A stretch of DNA of 64,000 bases from Rhizobium leguminosarum (GCF_001652265.1 NZ_LWBS01000220.1:186001-250000); one strand, 5' to 3'; shown: positions 25,029-34,571, counted from the stretch's first letter. Translations and numbers: made by a program. Notes: generated by a model from the letters alone, not told the origin.

Positions 25029-25736
25029 TTAGGCGATCCTGCGCGCGCTGACCTTACCCATCGGATGCAGCGAATGAACGCGGAAAGGGCCGCCCCTGCC
25101 CTCCTCGATCATCAGCGCCACGTTCGAAACCGTGACAGGCTCGCTCAGGACAGGCTCGAAGATCGTCCGCAGCGCCGGCTCAATGCGCGGCATGTCGATC
25201 GCGTTGACGGGGCCTGTCACCGGCATATGAAAGCGGAACTCCTCCATCACATAGGGATTGCCCCAGCGATGCAGATTGGCAAATTGCGTCGCCGATAGCC
25301 CGTCCGGATCGCTGCGTTCAATCTCGGCCTCGCTGAGCGGCGCGCGGAAACGATCGAATTCCTGCACGATCGCCGAAGCGAGATACTGGATCTGCTCGCA
25401 GGGAGTGCTCGGCAGAAGGCTGTAGAAATTGCCGAGCCGGGCGACTTCGATACGCGGAATCTGGAAGGGAACGAAGGTCCCGGAAAAACGCATAAGATCG
25501 CGCAGGAGTTGCGATTCGGGCATGTCGCGGGACAGGTAGAACGGCGCCTTCAAAATGCCGTGAAATCCGTAGCGTCGCGGCACGGCGGTATGGAAGGCGA
25601 TCTCGTGAATGCCGAGGCCACGAACTGCCGGAGGCTCCATCATATCGCCCGAAAACACATTTCGGCCAAGCCAATTGGCGGCTACGAGCGACAGCGGATC
25701 GCTCGCCGGAGGCGTGAAGCAAATGGCATAGCGCAT
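25029..25736 (-). CDS. DUF1045 protein (2H phosphoesterase-like)
   Basis: A 235-residue DUF1045 protein. Two histidine motifs, RYGFHGILKAPF near residues 55-66 and FRFHMPVTGPV near 168-178, are spaced like the paired H-x-[ST] motifs of 2H phosphoesterases. DUF1045 members are often encoded in phosphonate-utilisation loci, but no phn genes are seen here. GGAGGAAA precedes the ATG. Function is unproven; a cyclic phosphate or phosphodiester substrate is a reasonable guess from the fold. Confidence 0.75.
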   Translation of the reverse strand: MRYAICFTPPASDPLSLVAANWLGRNVFSGDMMEPPAVRGLGIHEIAFHTAVPRRYGFHGILKAPFYLSRDMPESQLLRDLMRFSGTFVPFQIPRIEVARLGNFYSLLPSTPCEQIQYLASAIVQEFDRFRAPLSEAEIERSDPDGLSATQFANLHRWGNPYVMEEFRFHMPVTGPVNAIDMPRIEPALRTIFEPVLSEPVTVSNVALMIEEGRGGPFRVHSLHPMGKVSARRIA

Positions 25737-25850
25737 GCAATTTCCTCCATCAAGGAAGTGAGCGCCGTTCAGATCCGGCGCTGTCGATGCGCAAGCAGAT
25801 AGGTGATTTGCATGACAGAATAACGAAACACAGCGGCACCTAATTCACGT

Positions 25851-27029
25851 TTAACGTGAAGCCGCCGCAATATGGCTTGAAGTTGCGAAGCTTTCCGGCA
25901 GAAAAAATGCGCAGTCTGTATCGCCTGCGATACATATCGCCGCCTCCGCCAGCCGGTGGGCGAGGCCGAAGCTGACCTTGAAGCCGCCGGTCAGCGCGAT
26001 CAGGCGCCGGTGATCGGGATGGCTGCCAATCATTGGATCCCGATCGATCGCCTTCGGACGAAGCCCGGCCCAGCGCTCGACAACGGGAGCGTCGCGAAGC
26101 GTCGGCACGATGCCGCGCGCCGCCTCAATCAGCACGTCGAGCTGGGCGTCGGTCGAGCTGGGATCGTCAAAACGGTTCTCGCTGGTGCTGCCGATTGCCG
26201 CGTGCCCGCCCTCATGCGCGACGACATAGAGCCCGTCAAGAAAGATGGTCGGTAGCGCAGGGTCGATATCGGCTTTCAACAGTGCTGCCTGCCGCTTGAC
26301 CGGCTGGCCGAGCGGTTGTTTCAGCCCCGGCGTCAGTTCTTGCAGCAATGGAAAGGAGCGATGGCCGGCGGCCAGGATACAGTGACTGAAAGCGATCTTT
26401 TCACCGTTGATTTCGGCCGTTCCGCGATCAGGATCGAGGCCGGCAACCGTCGCTTGCTCTAGGATACGAACATGCTTTGCCCGCCGCAGGAAGGCGATAA
26501 GCGCGGCGATCAGCAAGCGGGGCGCAACGCGGGCGGCAAGCGTGTCGTGCACGAAGCCGCTCTCGCCGGCAGACGCCTCGATCCAGCCGTTGACCGGTGG
26601 CCTGTCGAGCACATGCCAATGGAAGCGGCGCTCGCCCGCCCGCCAGTGCTCTTCAGCGTCCTCGAAATGGCCGCGCGCTATTTTGTTGAGATGCGGCTTC
26701 GGCAGCGGGATCAGCCGTCCGGACCTGTTATAACCGGCGGAAAGCCCGGTCTCGGCTTCGAGCGCTGTGATTTCGGCTTCGAGCGAGACCAGCGCATCGA
26801 ACTGGAACTGCTTCTTCTCCGACCATCGGTCCGGCATATGCGGCATCAGCGCGCCGAGCAGGCCGCCGCTTGCGCCTTCGCCCAACCTGCCGGCGTCAGC
26901 GATAAGAGTACGGATGCCCCGGCGTTCGGCATGGACGCCCGCCCAAAGCCCCATGATGCCACCGCCGACGATCAGCAATTCGCAGGACGATTGACCTGAG
27001 ACCGGCGCAGGACTATCGGCTTTTTCCAT
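25851..27029 (-). CDS. FAD-dependent oxidoreductase, MnmC C-domain-like
   Basis: A 392-residue DAO-fold enzyme with the FAD motif LLIVGGGIMGLWAGVHAERR near residues 18-37 and a C-terminal GLRPKAIDRDPMIG near 324-337. Because its start codon overlaps that of the divergent mnmD gene, it is likely the separated oxidase half of MnmC, which converts cmnm5s2U34 of tRNA to nm5s2U34. A glycine or D-amino-acid oxidase role cannot be excluded. No ribosome site is visible before the ATG at 27029. A 17-bp palindrome (25844-25860) overlaps its stop. Confidence 0.75.
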   Translation of the reverse strand: MEKADSPAPVSGQSSCELLIVGGGIMGLWAGVHAERRGIRTLIADAGRLGEGASGGLLGALMPHMPDRWSEKKQFQFDALVSLEAEITALEAETGLSAGYNRSGRLIPLPKPHLNKIARGHFEDAEEHWRAGERRFHWHVLDRPPVNGWIEASAGESGFVHDTLAARVAPRLLIAALIAFLRRAKHVRILEQATVAGLDPDRGTAEINGEKIAFSHCILAAGHRSFPLLQELTPGLKQPLGQPVKRQAALLKADIDPALPTIFLDGLYVVAHEGGHAAIGSTSENRFDDPSSTDAQLDVLIEAARGIVPTLRDAPVVERWAGLRPKAIDRDPMIGSHPDHRRLIALTGGFKVSFGLAHRLAEAAICIAGDTDCAFFLPESFATSSHIAAASR

Positions 27030-27771
27030 GACAGACGTGAACCCCGATCAGATTGGCGCGGGCGCGCCGCAGCCGCTCGAATGGCGCGACGGCGATATGC
27101 CCTATTCGACAGCCTTTGGCGATCATTTTTATTGCCGGACCGATGGGCGGCTGGAATGCGGCCACATTTTTCTCGCCGGCAACGGCCTGCCGGAGCGCTG
27201 GAACGGGCGGCAGAGATTCCTGATTGGAGAACTCGGCTTCGGCACCGGCCTGAACTTCACTGAGACCTGGCGGCAATGGAAGCTCCACCGTGCAGACGGT
27301 CAGCACCTGCATTTCACCTCCTTCGAACTCCACCCGATGCGCGGCGAAGAAATCGGCCGGGCGCTGTCGCATTGGCCGGAGATCGATGCCGAACGTCAGG
27401 TGCTGACGGCGGTCTGGCCGGAAATACCGGCCGGTATCGTGCGACTCGATCTCGATGCCCAGACGACACTCAGCGTCGTCTGCGACTATGCCTTGGACGG
27501 GGTCGCGGCAGCCGAAGACGGCTTCGACGCCTGGTATCTCGACGGCTTCGCCCCGTCGCGCAACAGCGATATGTGGTCGGAGGAACTGATGCGGCTCGTC
27601 TGTGAGAAAAGCGCAACCGGCGGCACTTTCGCCACCTATGCGGCGGCCGGTTTCGTCCGCCGCAATCTCATCGCTGCGGGTTTTGCCGTCGAGCGCCGTA
27701 AGGGCTTTGCCGGCAAGCGAGAAATGCTCTGCGGCATCAAGGCATCCCCCAGTCAGCGCGCAGATCAGTAG
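27028..27771 (+). CDS. mnmD: tRNA 5-methylaminomethyl-2-thiouridine methyltransferase MnmD
   Basis: A 247-residue SAM-dependent methyltransferase matching the N-terminal domain of MnmC. LEWRDGDMPYSTAFGDHFY near residues 16-34, the SAM motif GELGFGTGLNF near 69-79, and WYLDGFAPSRNSDMW near 169-183 are characteristic. It methylates nm5s2U at position 34 of several tRNAs. The ATG at 27028 overlaps the start codon of the opposite-strand FAD gene, so each gene's promoter must lie within the other's coding sequence. Its 3' end overlaps the stop of the hybrid kinase gene on the other strand by seven bases. Confidence 0.9.
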   Translation: MTDVNPDQIGAGAPQPLEWRDGDMPYSTAFGDHFYCRTDGRLECGHIFLAGNGLPERWNGRQRFLIGELGFGTGLNFTETWRQWKLHRADGQHLHFTSFELHPMRGEEIGRALSHWPEIDAERQVLTAVWPEIPAGIVRLDLDAQTTLSVVCDYALDGVAAAEDGFDAWYLDGFAPSRNSDMWSEELMRLVCEKSATGGTFATYAAAGFVRRNLIAAGFAVERRKGFAGKREMLCGIKASPSQRADQ

Positions 27772-30700
27772 CTGGTGCGCTCCGGCTGCTGCTCGCTCGT
27801 TCCGAGCCACTGGCGGATTTTTTCCTCGAGCAGCTCGGGGCTGATCGGCTTCGACATATAGTCGTCCATGCCGGCATCGAGGCAGAGCTCGCGGTCGCTT
27901 TCGAGCGCATGGGCGGTGACGCCGATGATCGGCACCCGGTGCCCCTGCCCCTTTTCGCGCGCGCGGATCGTCTGGGTCGCCTGATGGCCGTTCATGACGG
28001 GCATCGAGACGTCCATCATGATAATGCGCGGCGTATGCCGCTCCCAGGCGGCGACCGCCTCCTCGCCATTGTCGACGACGAGGAAGGAAAGACCCGTGCC
28101 TTGCAGGATCTGAGTGAATACGATCTGGTTGACCTCGTTGTCCTCGGCGACGAGCACGTCGACGAATTCAGCGGCCCGATTCTGCGGCGCAGGCGCGGGC
28201 GCCGGCACGGCCACTTCCGTCTGCAGCCGGGCAATCTCGGCCTCGGATGCCTGCTTGACGCGGCTGGCGCGCACCACCTCGACGACCGTGTTGCGCAGCA
28301 CGTTGGCGCGCGCAGGCTTCATCAGATGCGCGTGGCCGTTCAGCGCCGCGAATTCCTTTTCCGTGCCGGAAATATCCATCGATGTCAGGAAGATGATCGG
28401 CAATTCGACGAAGCGGGGATCGGCTCGTAGCCTGCGCGCGACATCGGCGCCGTTCATCTCGGGCATGTGATAATCGAGCACGACGGCATCAACGGTGACG
28501 CCGAGATTGGCCGCCGCCTCCAGAATCGCAAGGCCGGTACCGCCGCCTTCGGCGGCCTCGCCGTCGAAGCCCCAAAGAGATAGCTGCTCGGTCAGGATTC
28601 GCCGGTTCACCTCATTGTCGTCGACGACGAGGATGCGCGCACCCTGCACGTTGATCGGCAACGGCTTCGGCTCAAGGCGGGCGGCCGCGACGGCAAACGG
28701 CAGGTTGACGGTGAAGACCGAACCTTTACCCCATTCGCTCTCGACATTGAGACAACCGCCGAACAGGTCGACGAGCCCGGCGGTGATCGCAAGACCGAGG
28801 CCGGTTCCCTCATGCCGCCGGGTCGATGAGGCGTCCACCTGCGAGAACTTGTCGAAGACCGATTCGAGCTTCTCCGGCGGAATGCCGATACCAGTATCCT
28901 CGATGCGGATGCTCGCCATGATCTCGCCGCCGGCGGCCGGCTGGAAGCCGACATCGACAAAGACATGGCCGCGCTCGGTGAACTTGACGGCGTTGCCGAC
29001 GAGATTGGTGACGATCTGGCGGAAGCGCCCGGCGTCGCCAATGACTGCAGCGGGCAAATCGGGCGCGGCTCGCACCAGGAGCTCAATGTTCTTCTCGGCC
29101 GCGTGCGAGGACAAGAGTGTCGCTACGTCCTCCACCGCTTCGGTGATATCGAAGGCGGCTTTGCGCAGTTTCATCTGCCCGGCATCGATCTTCGAGAAGT
29201 CGAGGATATCGTTGATGATCGTCAGCAGCGCATTGCCCGACTTGACGATGATATCGACGAAGGTCTTCTGGCGCGTATCGAGATTGGTCTTGGCAAGCAG
29301 TTCCGCCATCCCAAGCACGCCATTCATCGGTGTGCGAATCTCGTGGCTCATATTGGCAAGGAATTCGGATTTGGCGCGGTCGGCGGCTTCGGCGCGCGAC
29401 AGCAGCTGGCGCAGTTCCTCTTCGCGGCCCTTGAGTTCGGTGACGTCGGTAAAAAGCGCCACCCAATGCTGTCCTCGGCTGACCGTTGCATCCATGTTCA
29501 CCCAGCGCTCGCCGCCGACATGAAAGGCCGTGGAGATCGGCAACCTCACCGCGATATTGTCGCGCCAACTCTGCAGAATCTCGGCCGCGTCCTCGTGGAA
29601 ATCGCCACGCGCCGCGCAGAATTCGAACATACCGAGCCAACCCCGCCCGGTCTCGATATAGGTGGCGGGAATCTCCAGGATATGAGCCAGCGCCTCATTA
29701 GACATCTTGATAATGCCGTCCTGGACGATGGCGAGGCCCTGCGGCATGGCGTGTGTCGCGTCACGCATCATCTCGCCGAGGTACTCCAGCGCGGCGCGGG
29801 CCTCGTGGACTTCGTTTTCCCGCTCACGCACGGCCGTGATGTCGGCATAGGTGAGCAGGATCCGGTCGTTTGAGATACGGCGGCTGTCGAAAATGACGGA
29901 TTTGCCACCCGCCCAGCCGAGCTCGATCGGCTCGGGCTCCTCGGTTTCAAACAGGTGCTTGCGGAAAGCGTAGATCTCCTCGGGCGTCTGTGTACCGTCG
30001 TAGCGACCGAGCTCATAATTGCGGCGGATGACGTCGATGAAGGGGCGGCCGTCGAAGGGATCGTCGAGCGGCAATTCCCAGATGCCGTAGAACTCGTCGT
30101 TGACGGAGAGGATCCGGTGGTCGTTATCGAGGATCAGCACGCCGATCGGAAGCGAGCGTAGGATATTCTCGATATCCCGGTGCAGCACCTCTTCCTGCTT
30201 CTGCGCCTCGATCAGCGCCTTCTCTCGTTCCTTGAGTGGCGAGATGTCTGAAAAGGAGCCGACGACATAGGGCCGACCATCCGCTGTCACGACGCGGTTG
30301 ACGCGCGAGAGGACGGAATAGATATGGCCGTCCTTGCTCGGCAGCAGGCTTTCGATCTCCTTCGACTTGCCTCCCTCCAACGCCAGCAGGTTTTCCTGGT
30401 AGATCGCCTCGCCCCCTTCCGGACCGAACATTTCGTGTTCGGTCATCCCAAGGACCCGAGAACGGCTATGGCCGCTGAAGGTTTCGTAATATTGATTGGC
30501 ATAGACGAGGCGATGCTTGTCGTCGCGCACGAAGGCTGCGACCGGGAGGTCCTCCAGGATGGTCCGCAGCAGGTCGAGCTCATTGACGCTCTCGTGCCAG
30601 GCCGTGTCGCTGACAGCCGCAGGCTTTGCGTCGGTGCGATAAGCGGCGTTGACGACCAGCGGCCGGCCATCCTCGGCAAAGATGCCGATCGGATGGTCGA

Positions 30701-31142
30701 GCTGTTCCAGCGCCTCGCGCACGCGGGCGAAATCGGCGGCGGCATCGCTGTCGTCCGCGCCGCGCCGCGGCGCCGCTCGCACTTCGAAAATGCCGAGCAC
30801 GTAAGCCCGGTCCAGCGACGGCGAAAAGCTTTCTATCTGGATGCGTTCATGGCTGAGTCCTGCCGCATCGAAGCAGATTGCGTTTTCCTCCGTGCCGAAT
30901 ACCAGCGCGCGGCGCTCCTTGTCCTCACGATCCTCTTCCTCAGGACGGTCGAGGAGCTCGCGGCTGCGCCTGCCGATGAAATCGGAGATTTCGCGACCCA
31001 GAAAACGGGCATAGGCCTCGTTGACGGCGACATAGCGCAACTCGCTGTTCTTGACATAGGCCGGGGTATCCAGATCAGCGATCCGGCGGCAAGCCAACTC
31101 CAGAAGTTCCCCGGCTGATTTCAAAAAATATCGCTCCCGCAA
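27765..31142 (-). CDS. Multi-PAS hybrid sensor histidine kinase
   Basis: A 1125-residue cytoplasmic kinase with no membrane segment. About four PAS domains fill residues 1-570, the second and third giving YANQYYETFSGHS near 213 and ILSVNDEFYGIW near 345. A HisKA domain has the phospho-acceptor His near residue 599 (ANMSHEIRTPMNGV); an HATPase domain has DTGIGIPPEKL near 750. Two receiver domains follow, with acceptor Asp near 888 (VVLDYHMPEMNG) and 1043 (MMDVSMPVMNG). The signal sensed by the PAS domains is unknown. No separate response regulator gene adjoins it, so the output must go through phosphotransfer elsewhere. Confidence 0.92.
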   Translation of the reverse strand: MRERYFLKSAGELLELACRRIADLDTPAYVKNSELRYVAVNEAYARFLGREISDFIGRRSRELLDRPEEEDREDKERRALVFGTEENAICFDAAGLSHERIQIESFSPSLDRAYVLGIFEVRAAPRRGADDSDAAADFARVREALEQLDHPIGIFAEDGRPLVVNAAYRTDAKPAAVSDTAWHESVNELDLLRTILEDLPVAAFVRDDKHRLVYANQYYETFSGHSRSRVLGMTEHEMFGPEGGEAIYQENLLALEGGKSKEIESLLPSKDGHIYSVLSRVNRVVTADGRPYVVGSFSDISPLKEREKALIEAQKQEEVLHRDIENILRSLPIGVLILDNDHRILSVNDEFYGIWELPLDDPFDGRPFIDVIRRNYELGRYDGTQTPEEIYAFRKHLFETEEPEPIELGWAGGKSVIFDSRRISNDRILLTYADITAVRERENEVHEARAALEYLGEMMRDATHAMPQGLAIVQDGIIKMSNEALAHILEIPATYIETGRGWLGMFEFCAARGDFHEDAAEILQSWRDNIAVRLPISTAFHVGGERWVNMDATVSRGQHWVALFTDVTELKGREEELRQLLSRAEAADRAKSEFLANMSHEIRTPMNGVLGMAELLAKTNLDTRQKTFVDIIVKSGNALLTIINDILDFSKIDAGQMKLRKAAFDITEAVEDVATLLSSHAAEKNIELLVRAAPDLPAAVIGDAGRFRQIVTNLVGNAVKFTERGHVFVDVGFQPAAGGEIMASIRIEDTGIGIPPEKLESVFDKFSQVDASSTRRHEGTGLGLAITAGLVDLFGGCLNVESEWGKGSVFTVNLPFAVAAARLEPKPLPINVQGARILVVDDNEVNRRILTEQLSLWGFDGEAAEGGGTGLAILEAAANLGVTVDAVVLDYHMPEMNGADVARRLRADPRFVELPIIFLTSMDISGTEKEFAALNGHAHLMKPARANVLRNTVVEVVRASRVKQASEAEIARLQTEVAVPAPAPAPQNRAAEFVDVLVAEDNEVNQIVFTQILQGTGLSFLVVDNGEEAVAAWERHTPRIIMMDVSMPVMNGHQATQTIRAREKGQGHRVPIIGVTAHALESDRELCLDAGMDDYMSKPISPELLEEKIRQWLGTSEQQPERTSY

Positions 31143-31399
31143 TGAATGAAATATCGACTACAAAAACTATAACGCCAAGGCTTTTAACAAGGTTTTAACC
31201 ATAAATTTCGACAGCGGAATTTTACGAGCCGGCTCATCAGGCTGAAGATAATACGGGATTACCAGCCCCGGCTTGCACGAGACTGAAAGGACGCCCGCAA
31301 TAATTCCTTTCGACGTCGGGATCCGTTGAAATCATGACGAAAATTTAATGCCGAAACCGCTTGCGCGGCCATTGCGCCGCCGCGATCCGGGCCCAGTCT
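31143..31399. other. Intergenic region upstream of the kinase and small secreted protein
   Basis: The space between the kinase start and the small secreted-protein gene is about 300 bp with AT-rich parts (TTTTAACAAGGTTTTAACC near 31178-31199). Both divergent promoters must lie here. No gene is supported. Confidence 0.4.
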
Positions 31400-31426
31400 G
31401 GGCATGGCTTTATCGAAGCCATGCCC
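31400..31426 (+). promoter_or_regulatory. Perfect 5'-UTR hairpin before the small secreted-protein gene
   Basis: GGGCATGGCTT (31400-31410) and AAGCCATGCCC (31416-31426) are perfect 11-bp arms around a 5-base loop. The hairpin ends about 4 bases before the ribosome site AAAGGAAAA and 16 bases before the ATG at 31443. As an RNA element it could affect access to the ribosome site, or transcript stability; as DNA it could be an operator. Confidence 0.55.
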
Positions 31427-31442
31427 ATGAAAGGAAAATACC

Positions 31443-31751
31443 ATGTCCGTTCTTCATAAGACCATGGCGACGGGCCTGATCGCGCTGACCTTTGCCGGCG
31501 CCTCGCTCACCACCGCCACCACCGCCGATGCCCGTCCACGCGATGCCTTCTGGGGCGGCCTTGCCGCCGGCGTCGTCGGCGGCGCCCTGCTGTCGGAGGC
31601 CGCCCGTCCCGCCTACCCGGTCTATCCCGCCTATCCCGCTTACCGCCGCTATCCCGTTTACCGGACTTACTATCGGCCGGACTATTGCCACTTCGAATGG
31701 TTGCACGACGATTGGGGCAATCCCTATCGCGTGAAAGTTTGCCAGAGATAG
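31443..31751 (+). CDS. Small exported Pro/Tyr-rich protein
   Basis: The 102-residue protein starts with a clear signal peptide (ATGLIALTFAGASLTTATTADA, cleavage after about residue 30). Then comes a glycine-rich hydrophobic piece (WGGLAAGVVGGALLSEAA) and a tandem Pro/Tyr repeat of the PAYPVYPAYPAYRRYPVYR type near 58-77, ending HDDWGNPYRVKVCQR. This is a common rhizobial type of periplasmic or surface small protein with no known function. AAAGGAAAA precedes the ATG. A perfect hairpin lies immediately upstream in the leader. Confidence 0.8.
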   Translation: MSVLHKTMATGLIALTFAGASLTTATTADARPRDAFWGGLAAGVVGGALLSEAARPAYPVYPAYPAYRRYPVYRTYYRPDYCHFEWLHDDWGNPYRVKVCQR

Positions 31752-31775
31752 CGGAACCCGCATCCGGCGTCGCTT

Positions 31776-31906
31776 GACCTCCCGTCGGCGCCCGTCAAAT
31801 TACAGCGCCGAGCGTCTTTTCAGACGCGCAAAGGACGCCGTAACGCTTTGAATTGCTGCATGATTTTATCCCTAAATCGATTCCGATTTAAGGAATGATG
31901 CAGGAG
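31776..31906. repeat. Dispersed rhizobial intergenic repeat
   Basis: The region has GCGTC...GACGC and, further on, CTGCATGATTTTATCC / GGAATGATGCAG as an inverted pair around an AATCG...CGATT dyad (roughly 31857-31906). A diverged copy is at the window start (1-86). It lies between the small secreted-protein gene and the terminator of the MFS gene. Confidence 0.55.
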
Positions 31907-31920
31907 CCGGAACGGCAATC

Positions 31921-31951
31921 AAAAAGAAACTGGCGGACTTTCATCCGCCAG
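31921..31951 (-). terminator. Rho-independent terminator of the MFS gene
   Basis: On the minus strand CTGGCGGA, a 6-base loop and TCCGCCAG form a perfect 8-bp stem followed by TTTCTTTTT. It lies about 30 bp beyond the stop of the transporter gene. Confidence 0.8.
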
Positions 31952-31982
31952 CTCAAAGCCGATCAAATCGTGTTTTCAACCG

Positions 31983-33368
31983 TTACGGAGAAAGCTCCTC
32001 CAGCACACGATCCTTGGTTTCGACCGCAAACAACACCGTGATGATTGCACCGACGATCAGAATGGCTGCGAAGCTCGCAAAGACATACTGGATGCCCATG
32101 GAAGACATCACCGTGCCGACGAGGATCGGGCCGGCCGATGAGCCCAAGCGAAGCCAGGCGCTGCCGGTTCCCGTTCCCAGTGCCCTGAGGCGCGTCGGGT
32201 AGATCTCTGCCGAGTACAGGTACAGGGAGAATGTGACAGTCTGGACAATCGCATAAGCGAGGCCGGCAAGAACCAAAACCTGGATGGGAGAGGTCGCGCC
32301 GAGCCATGCGAGAGCCAGCAGCGGCACGGGAGCGAGAAGCAGCGCACCGGTGTACCAGCGCTTGCGTCCCACTTTGTCGATGAGCAGCGCGCAGATGACG
32401 GCGGCGATCACGCCGCCGACTGATGTCAGAAAACCATAGAAGATACTGGTTTGAAGCGGCAGGTTGAAGACTTGTCGATACAGGGTCGGCAGCCAGGTGA
32501 TCGTACCGTTGGCCACCGTATAGGCGGTAAACCACATTGCCCAGATGGAAAGCGTCCGCTTCAGGTAAATGCCCTGGAAGAGCTCGCGCCAGTCCGACTT
32601 GCGGCGGACCGGCGCCTGGACAAGCTTCGGCTCGGGCAGTTCCTTGCCGGCAGCGCGAGCACTCTCCTCCATGTGGGTGACGATGGCGTTTGCTTCGCTA
32701 TGGCGGCCGTTGGCAGCCAGCCAACGCGGTGATTCCTTCAGGAACCAGCGCAGAGGAATCATGATGATTGCGGGAACGAGACCGACGACGAACATCGCCT
32801 TCCAGCCGTAAACCGGCACCATGAAGTAGCCGATCAGCCCGGCGCCGACGAGGCCCAGCAGGAACATGACCTCATAGAGGAGAAAGAACTTGCCGCGCCC
32901 CTTCGACCCGATCAACTCGTTGATATAGGCGCTGGCGACCGGAACCTCGCCGCCCGTGCCGATCCCCTGGATGAAACGGAAGGCCATCATCATGCCGGCC
33001 CCGGCAGCGAACAGGCATGCGACATCCATGCTGACGAAGAGCAGGATCGTGAACAGAAGAACTTTCAGCCGGCCGACCTTCTCGGCAAGCCAGCCAAACA
33101 GGATCGCACCGATCAACTGCCCCAGATAGCCCATCGACAGGATCATGCCGGTCTGTGAGGGAGTCAGACCCCACTCGCGGACGAGGACGGGCATGGCATA
33201 AGCGATGGCGATGACCGTGTAGCCGTCGAAGAACGTTGCAGCGCCGACGATATTGCGCGCCCAGAATACCTCGCGGGTGATGGGAAGGCGCTCCAGACGA
33301 GCGCTGATTTCGGCCTGAGGATCAGCGGCACTCGCCGTCTCAGCCGGCATAGGCTGCATGACATTCAT
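31983..33368 (-). CDS. MFS transporter, sugar/organic-acid porter type
   Basis: A 461-residue major facilitator with 12 predicted membrane segments. The loop 2-3 signature appears as GWLAEKVGRLKVLL near residues 95-108, and a matching LLIDKVGRKRWYTG near 313-326 follows in the second half. The central loop (about 205-265) is cytoplasmic. GGAGGA precedes the ATG. It lies downstream of a DapA-family gene on the same strand with about 197 bp between, both facing away from a LacI regulator. Import of a sugar acid for that enzyme is a reasonable inference. The substrate is not identifiable by sequence alone. Confidence 0.85.
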   Translation of the reverse strand: MNVMQPMPAETASAADPQAEISARLERLPITREVFWARNIVGAATFFDGYTVIAIAYAMPVLVREWGLTPSQTGMILSMGYLGQLIGAILFGWLAEKVGRLKVLLFTILLFVSMDVACLFAAGAGMMMAFRFIQGIGTGGEVPVASAYINELIGSKGRGKFFLLYEVMFLLGLVGAGLIGYFMVPVYGWKAMFVVGLVPAIIMIPLRWFLKESPRWLAANGRHSEANAIVTHMEESARAAGKELPEPKLVQAPVRRKSDWRELFQGIYLKRTLSIWAMWFTAYTVANGTITWLPTLYRQVFNLPLQTSIFYGFLTSVGGVIAAVICALLIDKVGRKRWYTGALLLAPVPLLALAWLGATSPIQVLVLAGLAYAIVQTVTFSLYLYSAEIYPTRLRALGTGTGSAWLRLGSSAGPILVGTVMSSMGIQYVFASFAAILIVGAIITVLFAVETKDRVLEELSP

Positions 33369-33565
33369 TGGTTCCTCCTTCTCGCCCCGTGGCCTACCAC
33401 TCTCCCGGCCAGGGGCGCTCCTGCTTGATGGTTGCTACTGCGCGTCAGTTCGTCCTGTCAGAGCAATGGCCTTCGAAGACGTTCAAATCTGCCTCGGCGG
33501 GTTTCCATGGTTTCCTCCTCCGTTCGGAATGCGCCCCTGCGACCTGCGCAGGGGCGTCAAAGAGG

Positions 33566-34513
33566 TCACTCGGCAGCCAGCAACTGGTCAACGCGACCAA
33601 TACCGGCGGCGTCGAAGGCAGCAAAGATCTCCGCTTCGGCCTTTTCGCCAAGGCTCTTCAGCGGCTCGCGGATCGTAGCGTGGTCAAGAATACCGCGGTG
33701 CACGAGGCCGAGTTTCAGGGCCACGGTGCCTTCCATATGAGAGCCGCGGTGATAGACGGCACGCGTCACCGGAAGAAGGCGTTCGAAGACCTTGCGCGCT
33801 TCCGGATAGTCTTGCGCCTTGCCAGCTTTGATCAGGTCGATCAGCAGCTCCGGCGCGATATTGCCATAACCGACGAGCAGACCGTCGACATCGAACATGG
33901 TTGGCAGCAGCCATTCATCGTGGCAGCTCAGAACCTGCAGCTTTGGATTGGCCTTCTTCAGCTCCGGAATTTCGACATACCAGCGCTTCATATTGCGCAC
34001 GCCGTTCTTGGTGGCGACGACGCCTTCCTGTGTGGCAATCGCAAGCTGTGTATCGAGATCGTATGATGCCTTGGTGGCGTCGGGATATTGGAACAGGATG
34101 CACTGGAGGCCAGACTCCTGCCAGATTGCCTTGTAGCGATCCTGAGGCGCTCCCTTCTGAAAGCCGAAACGCAGCCAGCCGTGGTTGGGATAGACGAGTG
34201 CGCCGGTGGCACCCGCGGCCTTGCATTTCCTGGCCTCTTCAGCGGCGACCTTCGTGCCTTCACCGGTAATCCCGGCAATGATCGGAACGGCACCGTCGAC
34301 CGCTTCAACATAAGTTCGGATGAGAGCAAGGCGCTCCTCTTCCGTGAGGAAGGTGCCCTCGCCGGCATGACCGAGGATGACGAGGCTTTTGACGCCTTCC
34401 ATCGAGACCAGCCATTTGGCGAGTTTGGCGTTGGCTTTGTGATCAACTTCACCGTTGCGGGTGAAAGCGGTAACGGGGGCCGGGCTCAGCCCGCGCATAT
34501 CCATCGGTTGCAT
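33566..34513 (-). CDS. Dihydrodipicolinate synthase/KDG aldolase-family enzyme
   Basis: A 315-residue class I aldolase-fold protein of the DapA/NAL family. The N-terminal GLSPAPVTAFTRNGEVD (residues 6-22), LGHAGEGTFLTEEER near 47-61, the Tyr in ILFQYPDAT near 134-142, and the probable Schiff-base Lys in VATKNGVRN near 166-174 are seen. Such enzymes outside lysine synthesis cleave or dehydrate sugar acids. I take the ATG at 34513 because GGAGGAG stands 8 bases upstream. The gene heads a unit with the MFS transporter and is divergent from a LacI regulator with a palindromic operator between, so it probably serves an inducible sugar-acid pathway. Confidence 0.85.
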   Translation of the reverse strand: MQPMDMRGLSPAPVTAFTRNGEVDHKANAKLAKWLVSMEGVKSLVILGHAGEGTFLTEEERLALIRTYVEAVDGAVPIIAGITGEGTKVAAEEARKCKAAGATGALVYPNHGWLRFGFQKGAPQDRYKAIWQESGLQCILFQYPDATKASYDLDTQLAIATQEGVVATKNGVRNMKRWYVEIPELKKANPKLQVLSCHDEWLLPTMFDVDGLLVGYGNIAPELLIDLIKAGKAQDYPEARKVFERLLPVTRAVYHRGSHMEGTVALKLGLVHRGILDHATIREPLKSLGEKAEAEIFAAFDAAGIGRVDQLLAAE

Positions 34514-34571
34514 ATTGGTCTCCTCCTTCATGCGATCGCGGTTCACTCGCGACCGCTATAGGATCGTTTAC

